This document shows positions 43,970-55,629 of a stretch of 64,000 nucleotides of DNA, in pieces. Below the pieces are notes generated by a model that saw nothing but the letters and a program-made list of their open reading frames with translations, made no database searches and was not told where the DNA came from. The stretch is taken from positions 26,088,971-26,152,970 of the forward strand of contig NC_133334.1 in assembly GCF_042186555.1 (NCBI RefSeq), given 5' to 3'. The stretch is from Aquarana catesbeiana. Taxonomy: Eukaryota > Chordata > Amphibia > Anura > Ranidae. Every line of letters starts with the position of its first letter. Positions within the stretch are counted from its first letter, which is position 1. The position numbers and the translations under genes were made by a program.

Positions 43970-45148
43970 GCATAATATCTTCCTTTGTTTGGAATGGTAG
44001 GACCCCACGACTGGCCATTACTACCCTTCAGCTGCCTGTCACCCAGGGAGGCCTGTCTCTTCCAGACTTTCAGATCTACTTCTGGGCGGCCGTTCTGGTG
44101 ATGGTCAGATGGTGGTTTTCCCAGGTACAAGACAACCCTGCAGTGACCTTGAAAGCAGCCATAATGGGTTCATACTCCTCCCTCAGCAACGTGGTGTTTA
44201 GGGGAGCAAGATCTCACCCTGGCATCATGGAGCTGATGCGCACAACCATCAATGTATGGTATAAAGCCAGAGCTCGCTTTGCCTCCCCTGAGACGTTCTC
44301 TCCCCACACTCCTCTCTGGGGCAATCCCAACCTTATCACACATGAATACCGTCCCAGACCCCCAGGTTTGGGCAAGAAAGGGTATAGTTAAACTGAAGCA
44401 TATAGTTACGGGGGGTAAGCTGAGATCCTTCCCTGATCTCAAAAGTGCCTACTCACTACCGGGATGGATGTTGTTCCGATACTACCAGCTTCGACACGTG
44501 TATAGGAATCAATTTCCAGCACAACTCATATTGGAATCAGACTCTGTGGAGGGATTACTTATAGCCAAAACTATAGATAAACCCCTTTCCTTCCTGTATT
44601 TCCACTTGTCTATAACTCCTTTAAAGAAACTTGAGAAATCTCTAGCGAAGTGGAAATTGGACATCCCAGATCTGTCAGAGGAGGAATGGGAGACATGTGT
44701 ATCTTCCTTTGTCATCAATATGATCTCGGCCAGAGATCGATTCATGCAGGTCAAGTTCCTCCACAGGGCCTATTACACTCCAAAACGGTTAACAATTATG
44801 AATCCTAATACCCCGGTGGCCTGCCCTAGATGTGGTCAGAGCTCTGCCTCCTTTTTTCATATGATATGGTCTTGCCCCCGCCTCAGAGATTACTGGTCAG
44901 AGATAGCTGATACCCTTAGCCGGGTTACCACTCTGGAACTGGAGTCAGACCCCAAGCTAATGCTGCTCAATGTTTTTGACTCTAGGGCAAGGGGTAAATA
45001 TACTAGATTATTTTTGAATTATGCTACATTCTATGCTCGTAAGGAGATATTCCTTCACTGGAAGGACGCTATGCCTCCCAAGGTGTCATCATGGCGCCTA
45101 ACACTAAATTCGGTGCGGCCATTATATAAGCTTACCTATGCCAGCTGA
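43965..45148 (+). pseudogene. L1-A copy B: ORF2 C-terminal part
   Basis: Resumes L1-A after the L1-B insertion: SFVWNGRTPRLAITTLQLPV, GGLSLPDFQIYFWAA, then CPRCGQSSASFFHMIWSCP (the Cys/His motif near the ORF2 end) and a final RKEIFLHWKDAMPP block. A stop near 44390 and a frame change interrupt it; the final frame ends at 45146-45148. Confidence 0.9.
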
Positions 45149-45577
45149 AATTGCCCTGGCAAATTTGACAAAATATGGTCGGGTTGGATAGATGCCTGGG
45201 GAACAGAAATAGTCAATGATCACCAAGTTATAGCTGCTGGACCTGCTCTGTAATAGTGTATCACTGCTATGGAATTTCGAATGTATAGACGCTGTATGAG
45301 TTCTGTGAAACTGGCAATTTAGATGAGGGCCTTCCTTCACTCCCTTCCTTATCCCCCCAGACCTCCTTATCTAGTATTGCTGAAATTTACTATTTTCGAA
45401 TCCCTATCCTAATGTGCTGTTACTTGTCACCCTTGCACATCACTCTTCTGTTCAATTGTGTACCCCAATCGTTCTGTGACAAATCATGTAACTATACTTA
45501 TGTGAACAACTGTGTATATGCATCGCTTTTACTGTAAATATCAAAATAAATATCTAGTGTCTTGTTAAAAAAAAAAG
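45149..45577 (+). other. L1-A 3' UTR and poly(A)
   Basis: AT-rich 3' UTR with AATAAATAT-type signal just before an A-run (45567-45577), closing L1-A copy B. Confidence 0.75.
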
Positions 45578-45589
45578 GTTTATTTTTGG

Positions 45590-45753
45590 TTTTACAGAAT
45601 TTCACAATGCTGACTTTTGAGCTGACAGGGGGACAACATTTTTTGTACATACTGTAAATAAATAAGACATCTCCTGAAAATAAGCCCTAGTGTGTTTTTT
45701 GTAGCCAAAATTAATATAATAAGACCCAGTCTTATTTTTGGAGAAACACGGTA
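45590..45753. mobile_element. Short MITE ending GGAGAAACACGGTA
   Basis: Contains TAAGACCCAGTCTTATTTTT and ends with the complement of TACCGTGTTTCTCC, a terminal pattern common in vertebrate MITEs. The left end is not certain. Confidence 0.5.
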
Positions 45754-47462
45754 GGAGCTTCACTAAATCGGCCTGTCGCTGGGGAGAGGGGCCACCTGTC
45801 CCGGTGTCTTGCCGGGAAAGTTACGGATAAGGACCCCCCTGTACTGCGCATGCGCTGCGCTTGCGCAGTACGAACGACTATGGAGCCTCCGAAAATAGCC
45901 GAAGATGAACACCTGATCGTCAGCTCTACACGGCGCCTGCGCACTACATTCAGCCCTAAGTCCACGTTAAAGCCCCACCATCCAAGTTGACATAGAGTTA
46001 GAATATTAATATGCCGAGCGCAGCGAGGCCGTGCCGAAGCGGGACGAGCGTAGCGTTTCTTACAATAGTCTTGGCACGCAGGTGTCATGTACAGCCGACT
46101 CAGGTGTTCAGCTTCAGCCCTTTTCGGCGGCTCCCTTGCTGTTCCTACTGGGCAAGCGCTGCGCCTGCGCAGTACAGGGGGGTCATTACCTGCCGAGGGG
46201 AACTTTTTTGGCAGAACACCGGCTCCCTGGAGCTCCGAAGTTGTTACCGGTGCTGGGGAGAGGTTAGTAGCACTCTGCCAGCACTTCTGTTGGGGACCCC
46301 ACATCATCTGCTCTGGCTAACTGTTTGGGAGGGAGACCAACTTCCTCCACTTCCATGCTGTGGATCGGCTGCTGGAGAGGGATAATGACCACCTCCTCTC
46401 CCGGACTGTGGATCTGCCAATGAGGAGGAAGGATGGGCACCTTCTCTCCTGAACTGTATATCCACCGCTGGGGAGGGAGGGTGACCACCTTCTCTCCCTG
46501 GGCCCCCGGAACTGCTGCGGGTGTGGGGCAGAGGTCTTGGACCCTCTGTCCGGTTGCCAACGCTTCAGCTGGGAGTTCAAACTTTTCTGCATCTTCCTGT
46601 TGCTGTGAAAAAGGGCTGCCCACCCTTGCTCCCTGGAGCTCCGAAAGTGCTGTTGGTGCTGGGCAGAGGTCAGCGGTGCTCTGCCCGGATGCCAGCTCTT
46701 CTACTGGAGGCTCTCTGGGTTGTTCCTCCTTAGCAGAAAAGTCTATCAAATCCCCAGTTTCTGGAGCTGGTGGCTGAAGATAGAGTCTCACTATCTTCTG
46801 CTCCTGGAACCCAGAAGATGTTACTGATGCTGGGCAATGGCTAGCAGAGCTCTGCCCTATTGTCAGTACTTCAGTTGGAAGCTCCGTAAATGTTACATCC
46901 TCCAATGAAAATTCAATTAAATCCATGTTTTCTGGGATCTGTGGCTGGGGAGTTAGGACAGCTTCCTCCCCTCTCTGGTCCTTGAACTGCGGCCAGGGTG
47001 ATGAGCCGGCTGCTCCATCTCCTGTACTCTTATCCAGCTGCTGGACAGATGTATTCCTCCATTTAAGCTCTACCTATGCAGCAACAAGTTCATCGATGTG
47101 AGTCAGCAGCACTTGCTGCATCCACCATAAGAGCTCCACTTCCATAGCTGCTGGTGGAGGTTGGCAAAGTCAACTGTTACTCTGCCCCATTTCCAACATT
47201 TCAGCTGGGATTTTAGAGCTCTCAGCTGGTACTTTCTGATAATCCCGGCAAAGGGAGCCCAGCTCTCCAGCTCCTATTCCTTAACTAGAAACTCCAAATC
47301 TTCCTGTGCCCAGAGCACTTCCGAGATGTTCAGCATCCGGTCTTTGTAGTCTATGATTTCCTCCAACTGCCACTCCTCCAGTTCCCAGAGTCTGTGTGTT
47401 TTGGGGAGACATGAACTTGAATCCGAAGTAAAATTACTCCAAATGTCCCCCCAGGCATACAC
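45754..47462 (-). pseudogene. Antisense repeat-unit coding remnant of an unidentified element
   Basis: On the minus strand, a degenerate coding region of unknown family. The front (47462-47274) reads CLPKTHRLWELEEWQLEEII and DRMLNISEVLWAQEDLEFLV, with a helical look. Then 46926-46264 has a 220-codon open frame of about 45-60 residue repeats: LPTEVLTIGQSSASHCPAS, PVEELASGQSTADLCPAP, LPAEALATGQRVQDLCPTP. Further, frame-shifted units run to about 46200. I do not recognise the protein; Pro- and Glu-rich repeats suggest a structural or Gag-like part of a retroelement. A related piece lies at 17302-17560. Confidence 0.5.
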
Positions 47463-47572
47463 CTCCCAAAGAATAGAGCCCTCAAATGCCAGGGCCCATA
47501 GTTAGTAAGCAAGAGGCTAGCCTGCAGAACCCTCCAAAAGCCCCCCTGTCCCAGGTGGGTCTGTCACAACAT
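47378..47572. repeat. Repeat shared with 17302-17560
   Basis: Same orientation and about 90% similar by eye. Overlaps the start of the antisense coding remnant. Confidence 0.75.
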
Positions 47573-48650
47573 TGTTTTTATGAAGGGCGTTCACTTCTTT
47601 GCAGTACGATTTTTATCCGGTTAAAAAAAGGGGTCCTGAGCAAGTTTGGAGAGATGCATTTCAAACTCGCACAGCAGATAATATAGTGGCATTCTGAGAT
47701 AGCTGTTCACATAGGATGCAATTCATAGGCGCTTTTGCATAGAAGTCGCTAGAAGACAGATTTGCATAGAAGTGGATGGAGAGCAGTTTTGTAGAGAAGA
47801 GAATGGATGGCATTTCTAGCATATGAAGGCAGACTGAAAATTGCAGCAGTACTAAATTCTCATTGAACAAGGGGCTACTACAATCACATACCAAAATCAT
47901 ATTAGATTCGCACCTGAAACGCTGAACAACCACACTGAAAACTGACATGAAAATCGCACCACATAAGGTATACCCTGCTGCTTACCCACCGCAGGGCTTA
48001 ATGTCCCGGGCGCTGGGCAGTATGATATGCACATCGCTGCTTCCAATATAAATCTTTATTATATATACTTCATATATAGTTTATTATAGTTTGTATAGTG
48101 TGTTGCATTAACCCTTTTGCTGCTGGATTCCTTTATTTTTTCTTGTGTAAACATAATAAATTCCTTTTTTTTTACTTGAAAATGTAATATATTGCAGCTT
48201 ACCAATCATTAGATGTGTCGGCTGCATTCGTTTTCACCTGGTGAGCTGGCCAGTAACACACCTCCTGTATGACACAACTGGAGGAATGAGCATAGGAGGC
48301 ACAGCAGACAGCAGCATTGTCAGTCTGGGGGGAGGGGAGGGTTAGATATATTAGCAGATTTAGATATTCTAACAAATTGAAGCCAACCTTCAGCTCACGC
48401 TTTATAAGCAGATACAGCAGAGTTTTATTTTCCTTTTGGGATAAAGGTTTTACATAAATAAAAGCTGATCATTGTAAGCACCCCTGTCGTTGTTAAATGG
48501 TTTGTCTTATCCATGTGAACTGATACATTTAGCCATCGCATCTAAGAATTGGTAAGCTGCAATATAATAAATGTTCTCTTTTGGATTTAATACTGCTTTA
48601 AACACTCAAAACATATTTTGAGAGCAATAAAATTATGATAGTTAACATTT
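47573..48650. other. Unassigned intron sequence
   Basis: AT-rich; no gene or complete element recognised. Confidence 0.4.
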
Positions 48651-48654
48651 TGTT

Positions 48655-49485
48655 GGATGTGAGCTTGTTGTCAGAAAGTCCGACTGTGTCTATGCTCCAT
48701 CGAACATTTGCTATCAGACTTTCCGCCAACAAATGTTTGAGAGCAGGTTCTCAAATTTTCCGCCAACAAAACTTTGTTGTCGGAAAGTCCAATCGTGTGT
48801 ACACAAGTCTGATCGCACTAAAGTTCCACGCATGCTCGGAATCAAACAGAAGGAGCCGCACTGGCTATTGAACTTCATTTTTCTCGGCTCCTCGTACGCG
48901 TTGTACGTCACCGCGTTCTCACGTTCGGAATTGTTGGCCAACATTTGTGTGACCGTGTGTATGCAAGACAAGTTTGAGCCAACAACCTTCGAACAAAAAT
49001 AACGGTTTTGTTGGCGGAAAGTCCGATCGTGTGTATGCGGCAATATGCCCCGTACACACGGTCGGATTTTCCGATGGAAAATGTCCGATCGGAGCGTGTT
49101 GTCGGAAATTCCGACCGTGTGTGGGCGCCATCGGACATTTTCCATCAGATTTTCTGACACACAAAGATGGACAGCAGGAGATAAAATTTTCCGACAACAA
49201 AATCCGTTGTCGGAAATTCTGATCGTGTGTACACAAATCCGACGGACAAAGTGCCACGCATGCTCAGAATAAATAAAGAGATGAAAGCTATTGGCCACTG
49301 CACCGTTTATAGTCCCGACGTACGTGTTTTACGTCACCGCGTTTAGAACGATCGGATTTTCCGACAACTTTGTGTGACCGTGTGTATGCAAGACAAGTTT
49401 GAGCCAACATCCGTCGGAAAAAATCCTAGGATTTTGTTGTCGGAATGTCCGAACAAAGTCCGACCGTGTGTACGCCCTATTAGAG
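48655..49485. mobile_element. Tandem/nested GTACACACGATCGGA-family MITEs (G1)
   Basis: At least two members: one spanning about 48655-49045 and one about 49050-49485 (left end GCCCCGTACACACGGTCGGA, right end TCCGACCGTGTGTACGCC). Interiors share GGAAAGTCCGATCGTGTGTA, GCCACGCATGCTC and CGTTTTACGTCACCGCG words. Non-coding. Confidence 0.7.
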
Positions 49486-49727
49486 TTGGGCTGGTGGGCG
49501 GACGGGCGAGCGATTGGGGGGGGGGTTTTTTTAAACCGGCAGGGGTTGGGAGTTTGAGCGATTGATTGATGGAACGAATGGTGGTGGGGGAATTGGGTGG
49601 TATGTTTGCCACCCCCCCCAAAAAAGATAGAGCACCTGCCGCCACTGCATTTTAATAAATTCCAAATGCAACGTTCATGTCAAAAGCTTGCTTTAGTATG
49701 TTAATGTTTGTCTGTGCTATCTTTCAG

Positions 49728-50087
49728 CATTGGAGATCATGGATAGTACATCATACATTGGAGCGCTCCTGGGACAGAACGTGACAATCCCTTGTGTTCT
49801 TACTGTCAAAGATCAACCAGAAAAGGATCTGGATCTGAATCTGGTTACGGATTCTGTGCGCTGGAATATGGTGTCATCGAATGGAAGTGAAAATATTGTA
49901 TCTCTGTTTACAAATGGCCGCCATACACCATATAGACAAAATTCTAATGTTGAAGGGACAGGATTTAAAAGAGGCAACGCCAGTCTCACCCTGTACAATG
50001 TTCAGCAAGGCGATGAAGGAAAGTATGTCTGTAATGTATTTGTTGCAGGGAACAAACTCATAGCAACTCGCAATGTGGAGGTGTTAG
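49728..50087 (+). CDS. Exon 2: Ig V-set domain of B7-H6-like protein
   Basis: 120 codons between CTTTCAG and G/GTAAGT, phase 1 at both ends. It has the V-set hallmarks: Cys23 (NVTIPC), Trp46 (VRWNM), DEGKYVC at residues 96-102, and a final V-E-V-L strand. Three N-glycosylation sequons (NVT, NGS, NAS). The layout resembles human NCR3LG1/B7-H6: a long C-C' region, SENIVSLF, then GNASLTLYNVQQGDEGKY. Its likely role is an extracellular ligand domain for an NK-type receptor such as NKp30. B7 or butyrophilin-like relatives are the alternatives. Confidence 0.88.
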
Positions 50088-50489
50088 GTAAGTGAGAATG
50101 CTAAATACAATATGCATAAGATTAATACCCTAAAGGAGTTCTATGGTCACAGCGCACACTTTCATTTTATGACAGCAGTATGAAATAACAATACAAACAA
50201 TAGTTATATCTGACAATCCAATATAAGCGTACTTGAAAAATCACCTTTCACGTTGTGAGCATTGCCTGTCTGCTGGCAATTCCTTTTCACAACTTCCAGG
50301 ATTCCATGCATGCTTTGCAGCTTCTCCTTCATTTATAAGGACTACATATCCCATGGTGCCTTGCCGCCCGGAAGCCGTGATTCCTGTACTGACTCCACCT
50401 CCTGAAACTCCTCCTCTCAGCACCTCTGTAGTTTAGAAGGCGGGCGCTGTAAAATATGTGACAGTGCAGTGCCTACTCACAGGGCATAG
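50088..50489 (+). other. Intron 2, left part
   Basis: Nothing recognised before the minisatellite begins. Confidence 0.45.
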
Positions 50490-52390
50490 TGACTACGGGT
50501 CACAGAATTCAAGGAAGCAAATATGTGATGATAGGACTCTGTGATGATGGGAGAACTGTGATGTGATGGAGAGAGTATGTTGGGGTAATATGATGTGATT
50601 GGGGGCTCATGTATGATGTACAGGAGGATTCTCGTGTGATGGGGGACCTCTGATGTAAAGGAGGGCTTTTAATGTGATGGGAGGACCTCTGATATAGAGG
50701 GTGGCTTCCGGTGTGATGGGGGACCTCTGATGTAAAGGAGGGCTTCTGGTGTGATGGGAGGACCAATGATATAGAGGGTGGCTTCTGGTGTGATGAGGGA
50801 CCCCTGATGTAAAGGAGGGTTTCTAGTATGATTGGAGGACCTCTAATATAGAGGGTGGCTTCTGGTGTGATGAGATAACCTCTGATGTAAAGGAGGGCTT
50901 CTGGTGTGATGGGAGGACCACTGATATAGAGGGTGGCTTCTGGTGTGATGAGGGACCTTTGATGTAAAGGGGGGCTTCTGGTATGATTGGAGGACCTGTA
51001 ATATATAGGGTAGCTTCTGGTGTGTGTGATGGGGGACCTCTCATGTAAAGGAGGGCCTCTGGTGCAATGGGAGGACCACTCATATAGAGGGTGGCTTCTG
51101 GTGTGATGAGGGACCTTTGATGTTAAAGTGATTGTAAAGGTAATTTAAAAAAAAAAAAAAAATAACAAACATGTTATACTTACCTTCACTGTGCAGCTCG
51201 TTCTGCACAGAGTGGCCCCGAACCTGGTCTTCTGGGGTCCCTTGGCGGCTGTTTCGGCTCCTCCCCGCAAGCATTTACCACCTTAATGCGAGCTCCCTCG
51301 CACGGTGGTGAGTGCTTGCGGGCGCGCTCCCGTGATACAGCCGGCGGCTATAGCCGCTCGCTGTATCACTCGGCCCCGCCCCCTGGCGCGCCGCGTCATC
51401 GGATGTGATTGACAGCAGCGCGAGCCAATGGCTGCGCTGCTTTCAATCCATCCACTGCAGCCAATCAGCGACCAGGCTGAGCTGCAATGAGGACGAGCAG
51501 CGAAGATTCGAGGGGTCAGGTAAGTAAAACGGGGGGGCTGGGGGCGGCGGTACTGTCAAAAGTTTTTTCACCTTAATGCATAGAATGCATTAAGGTGAAA
51601 ACATTTTTACCTTTACAACCCCTTTTAAGGAGGGTTTCTGGTATGATTAGAGGACCACTGATATAGAGGGTAGCTTCTGGTGTGATGGGGGACCTCTGAT
51701 GTAAAGGAGGGCTTCTGGTTTGATCTGAGGACCACTAATATAGAGGGTGGCTTCTGGTGTGAGGGGGGACCTCAGATGTAAAGGAGGGCTTCTGGTATGA
51801 TTGGAGGACCGCTAATCTAGAGGGTGACTTCTGGTGTGATGAGATGACCTCTGATGTAAAGGAGGGCTTCTGGTGTGATGGGAGGACCACTGATATAGAG
51901 AGTGGTTTCTGGTGTAATGACAGAACTCTGAAGTAAAGGAGGGCTTCTGGTATGATTGGATGACCTCTAATATAAAGGGTGGCTTTTGGTGTGATGAGAG
52001 GACCTCTGATGTAAAGGAGGGCTTCTGGTGTGATGGGAGGACCACTGATATATAGGGTGGCTTCTGGTGTGATGAGGGACCTCTAGTGTAAAGGAGGGCT
52101 TCTGGTATGATTGGAGGACCTCTAATATAGAGGGTGGCTTCTGGTGTGATGAGAGGACCTCTGATGTAACGGAGGGCTTCTGGTGTGATGGGAGGCCTCT
52201 GATGTAAAGGAGGGCTTCTGGTGTGATGAGGGACCTCTGATGTAAAGGAGGGCTTCTGGTATGATTGGAGGACCTCTAATATAGAGTGTGGCTTCTGGTG
52301 TGATGAGGGACCTCTGATGTAAAGGAGGGCTTCTGGTATGATTGGAGGACCTTTAATATAGAGGGTGGCTTCTGGGGTAAAGGGGAAACT
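50490..52390. repeat. 37/40-bp (about 77-bp dimer) minisatellite in intron 2
   Basis: Alternating units of about 40 bp and 37 bp built on GGCTTCTGGTGTGATGGGAG plus GACC and TGATGTAAAGGAGG. Interrupted by a piggyBac-like MITE at 51127-51624. Minus-strand open frames (for example 52537-51812) are repeat artefacts. Confidence 0.93.
51123..51628 (+). mobile_element. piggyBac-like MITE (family P1, copy 2)
   Basis: TTAA at 51123-51126 and 51625-51628, ends AGTGATTGTAAAGGT / ACCTTTACAACCCCT. Inserted into the minisatellite, whose units continue on both sides. Confidence 0.8.
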
Positions 52391-52539
52391 CTGATGTGAA
52401 GATAATATCATCAAAGTGATTGTGTGCATTGTCCCAGGCTCAGGTTTTCTACTGTCCCAGCTAGATGTAGAAAAGTAAATGTGTAAAGGCTCAAAAAAGC
52501 CAAATGTTTTGTGCATGAGAGCCTCCACTGTGTGCATTA

Positions 52540-53170
52540 GAAATGAATGAATGAATGATTTGTAAAGCGCTGCAAATGCGAACCGAATCGCCTCAAGGCG
52601 CTAAATGTATTCTCTGTAGCCAGCTTCTAGAAAAGGAAGGTCTTTAGTTTTTTCCTGAAGGCCTGGTAGTTTTCTTCCATGCGGATGTTGGTTGGGAGAG
52701 CGTTCCATAGTCGAGGTCCTTGGACTGCAAATCTACGTTCTCCCTTTGCTTTGTAGCGGTATTTGGGAATGATGAAGAGGTTTTGGTTAGCTGATCGAAG
52801 ACTGCGATTCGGTGTGTAGTATTTTATTTTTTCCCGGAGATATAGCGGAGCGTTTCCTTGTATGCATTTATGGGTGAGGCAGAGGGTCTTCAGTGTGATC
52901 CGATTCCTCACAGTTAGCCAACGTAGGCTTTTTAGGGATGGGGAGATGGATTCCCAGGGTTTTTTTCCTGTTAACAGTCTTGCCGCCGTGTTTTGGATGA
53001 GTTGTAAGCGCGCAAGCTGATATTGGGGTAGACCTACGTAGAGCGAATTTGCGTAGTCGAGTCAGGAATTGATGATTGTTCCCACAACTGCCGCTTTGTC
53101 CTCTTCTGGGATGAAGGGGATGAGTCTGCGAAGCAGGCGGAGGAGGTGGTGGAATTTCCCTTACCTAGAT
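52540..53170 (-). pseudogene. L2-type LINE 3' fragment, reverse
   Basis: Minus-strand ORF2 C-terminus (52911-52627): LKTLCLTHKCIQGNAPLYL, GPRLWNALPTNIRMEENYQA and FRKKLKTFLF; more upstream frames are broken. The 3' end has GCGCTGCAAATGCGAACC-type sequence and an (ATTC)n tail at 52542-52560 on this strand. Same family as 55640-58305. Confidence 0.85.
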
Positions 53171-53365
53171 GGGAGCCAAGACCCACAGCCATAAGGGAGA
53201 GGAAGAGGTTCCATTCTAGAGAGAAATTACTTTTTTTTTAACTTACAATTTGGACGGTTTGGTTTCTGGTTCTGTGCCTTTTATGATTTTGCTTGCATTT
53301 ATTATACTACTTATGATGGATGTGTGCAATGAGTATGGCTAATTTTGGTTATTTTATTTTCCCAG
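53171..53365 (+). other. Intron 2, right part and acceptor
   Basis: Ends with a T-rich tract and TTTTCCCAG before exon 3. Confidence 0.6.
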
Positions 53366-53692
53366 CGATGCCAATTGTCACCTTGTCTTATTATGAAGTC
53401 ACGATTGCACCTGGCAATGAGCAATCTGTTACATGTTACGTACATAGGTTCTATCCAGAATCTGTGAAAATTAGATGGGAGAAGCACAGTGCCTCCTCTG
53501 AGAACTCAGCCTTGAATAGAGAGACCTGTACCAGCGTGCCGACAGAGACCAGTGATGGGACATTTAATGTGACCAGCCTGATGTCTGTGAAACCATCGAG
53601 CGTACATGAAGATGGAGACCAATATTTCTGCATTGTCAGTCACAGATCCTTGAAGAGTGAACACTCTGAGCATTTTATTGTTAAAGTGAAAG
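53366..53692 (+). CDS. Exon 3: Ig C1-set domain of B7-H6-like protein
   Basis: 109 codons, phase 1 at both ends (CCCAG acceptor, AAAG/GTAACT donor). C1-set hallmarks: Cys24 in SVTCYVHRFYPE, Trp38 in IRWEK, Cys89 in DQYFCIVSHRSL. An extra Cys55 (RETC) could pair elsewhere. The block FYPESVKIRWEK followed by DGTFNVTS closely parallels the C-domain of human B7-H6. One N-glycosylation sequon (NVT). Membrane-proximal extracellular domain. Confidence 0.9.
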
Positions 53693-53799
53693 GTAACTGA
53701 CTGCACGTCAATATAATGTTAAAAGAAAAACTGAGTACCGTAGTCATTGTGAACATTTCTCTGCACAATCACGATTGATGGTCTGTTTTCTCATTACAG

Positions 53800-53895
53800 A
53801 GCCACCTCCAAGCCATCTTACTGCAACAATAACATTTCCTGTAATTATCGCTGTGATTATAGTCATTGCATCATTAGTTTTGTATTTCCTGAGAT
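53800..53895 (+). CDS. Exon 4: transmembrane segment
   Basis: 32 codons between TTACAG and T/GTAAGT, phase 1 at both ends. A short Pro-rich stalk (EPPPSHLTAT) precedes about 22 hydrophobic residues (ITFPVIIAVIIVIASLVLYF) closed by Leu-Arg, a stop-transfer pattern. No charged residue lies within the membrane, so no sign of pairing with ITAM adaptors, as expected for a ligand. Too short to stand out as an open frame; identified by phase, splice signals and hydropathy. Confidence 0.85.
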
Positions 53896-54016
53896 GTAAG
53901 TACTATTCCTATTTGTTTAAAGTTAAGATATAATGGTTTTGGTCAGTTTTACTTTATTTTTAATTGCTATATTATCAGCCTGGCCCATTTAAACCAGCCT
54001 GGTCAGCTGCAGTGCT

Positions 54017-54447
54017 TTAAAGAGGAAGTAAACCCTGATGGGCTTTTCCTTCCTTTCTTCTGCTCTGCAAAATAAAGGCATAATGTGCTGCTATGCATTG
54101 CACATTATGTGACACTTACCTGCAAACTAAACCCACGCTGTCCCCGCTAGAGGCCGCATCCATGTACGCCCGTCTTTCTTCCGGGACCGCGGACTCAGGC
54201 TCTGTGACTGGCCGAAGCGTGACATCACTCCCGCGCATGCTGTCGGTCATGGCACATGTGCCTAAGGAAACAGCACGGGCGGCCGTTCCTTCAGAGCGCA
54301 TTTGCCTATGACATCATCGGTGCAGTATACAGTAAATATCTCCTGAACGGCGCACGTTTAGGAGATGTTTACAGTACCTATAGGTAAGCCTTATTATAGT
54401 CTTACCTATAGGTACAAATTACACAGGGAGGTTTACAACCTCTTTAA
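54017..54447. mobile_element. piggyBac-like MITE (family P3)
   Basis: TTAA at 54017-54020 and 54444-54447; ends AGAGGAAGTAAACCC and GGTTTACAACCTCT. Non-coding. Confidence 0.75.
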
Positions 54448-54681
54448 TTGCACATGTGTTACCATGTTTTGCATTACAGTTGCCCATTCATTTGAATGGA
54501 TTGCACAATGCACCGCAATGGACCACAAATCATGCATGCAGACTTTTCAGCGTTGCACAGCACATAGGGGTTGATTTACTAAAGGCATTATCCTGCTGGA
54601 AGGAGCCATCAGAAGATGGGGACACTGTAGTCATAAAGGGATGGAAATGGTCAGCAACAATACTCAGGTAGGCCGTGGTGT

Positions 54682-55626
54682 TTAACCACTTCAGCCCCGG
54701 AATAATTTGCCCCTTTAATGACCAGGCCATTTTTTGCGATATGGCACTGCGTCACTACAACTGACAATTGCGCGTTCGAGCGACGCTGTACCAAAACAAA
54801 ATTGGTGTCCTTTTTTTCCCCACAAGTAGAGCGTTCTTTTGGTGGTATTTGATCACTTCTACGTTTTTTATTTTTTGCACTATAAACAAACAAAGAGCGA
54901 CAATTTTGAACAAAATTTTTTTTTTTAACTTTCTGCTATAATACATATCCAAAAAAAAAAATATAAAAAAATAATTTATTCATCAGTTTAGGCCGATATA
55001 TATTCTTCTACATATTTTTGGAATTTTGCAATAAGCGTATATTGATTGGTTTGCACAAAATTTATCGCGTCTACAAACTATGGGATGGATTTAGGGACTT
55101 TTATTTTTTTTATTGTTTTTAATAGTAATGGTGGTGATCTGTGATTTTTAGCGGGACTGCGACATTGCTGCTGGCAAATCTGACCCCAAATGACACTTTT
55201 TGGGGATCAGTGACATTATTACATTGATCAGTGCTATAAAAATGCACTGATCAATGTATAAATGTCACTGGCAGGGAAGGGGTTAACACTAGGGGGTGTG
55301 ATCAAGGGGTTTACTGTGTTCCCTGGGTGTGTTCTAACTGTAGGGGGGATAGACTCACTGGGACATGACTGAAATTACTGGGAACAGTAGATCTCTGACA
55401 TGTCCCCTGTCAGAACGGGGAATCGCCTTTTTTACAAAGGCAGTTCCCCGTTCTGCCTGTGTACAAGGTGATGGCGGGCCCCTGACGGACATAGAGCCCG
55501 CCTGACCCGCGGGAATGCTCCTGCAGCGTGTGCAAGAGCGAGCTGCCGGCGGCGCACGCCCGCCCGCAACTGGGCGAGCTGCGGTATAGCTGCGGCGATT
55601 CACGCAGGAGAGCCAACCATCCATAA
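54682..55626 (+). mobile_element. piggyBac-like MITE (family P2), right end missing
   Basis: Starts TTAACCACTTCAGCCCCGG and follows 15910-16850 through AACTGACAATTGCGCG, GCGTATATTGATTGGTTTG and GCAGGGAAGGGGTTAACACT. The right TTAA end is replaced by the L2-type LINE that follows. Confidence 0.75.
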
Positions 55627-55629
55627 GGG

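Larger units (their letters stand above)
36285..43980 (+). mobile_element. L1-B copy B, full-length, inserted in L1-A
   Basis: A complete L1-type element from 36301 to a poly(A) tail ending at about 43964-43969. It is flanked by AAAAAGCATAATATCT (36285-36300 and 43965-43980). It has a 5' UTR, ORF1, an inter-ORF region, ORF2 and a 3' UTR, and itself contains a hAT MITE and a PLE fragment. L1-A ORF2 resumes in frame on the far side. Confidence 0.9.

Noticed and set aside
51812..52537. 241-codon minus-strand frame with repeated PEALLYIRGPS-like text
   Set aside because: Complement of the intron 2 minisatellite; a repeat artefact.
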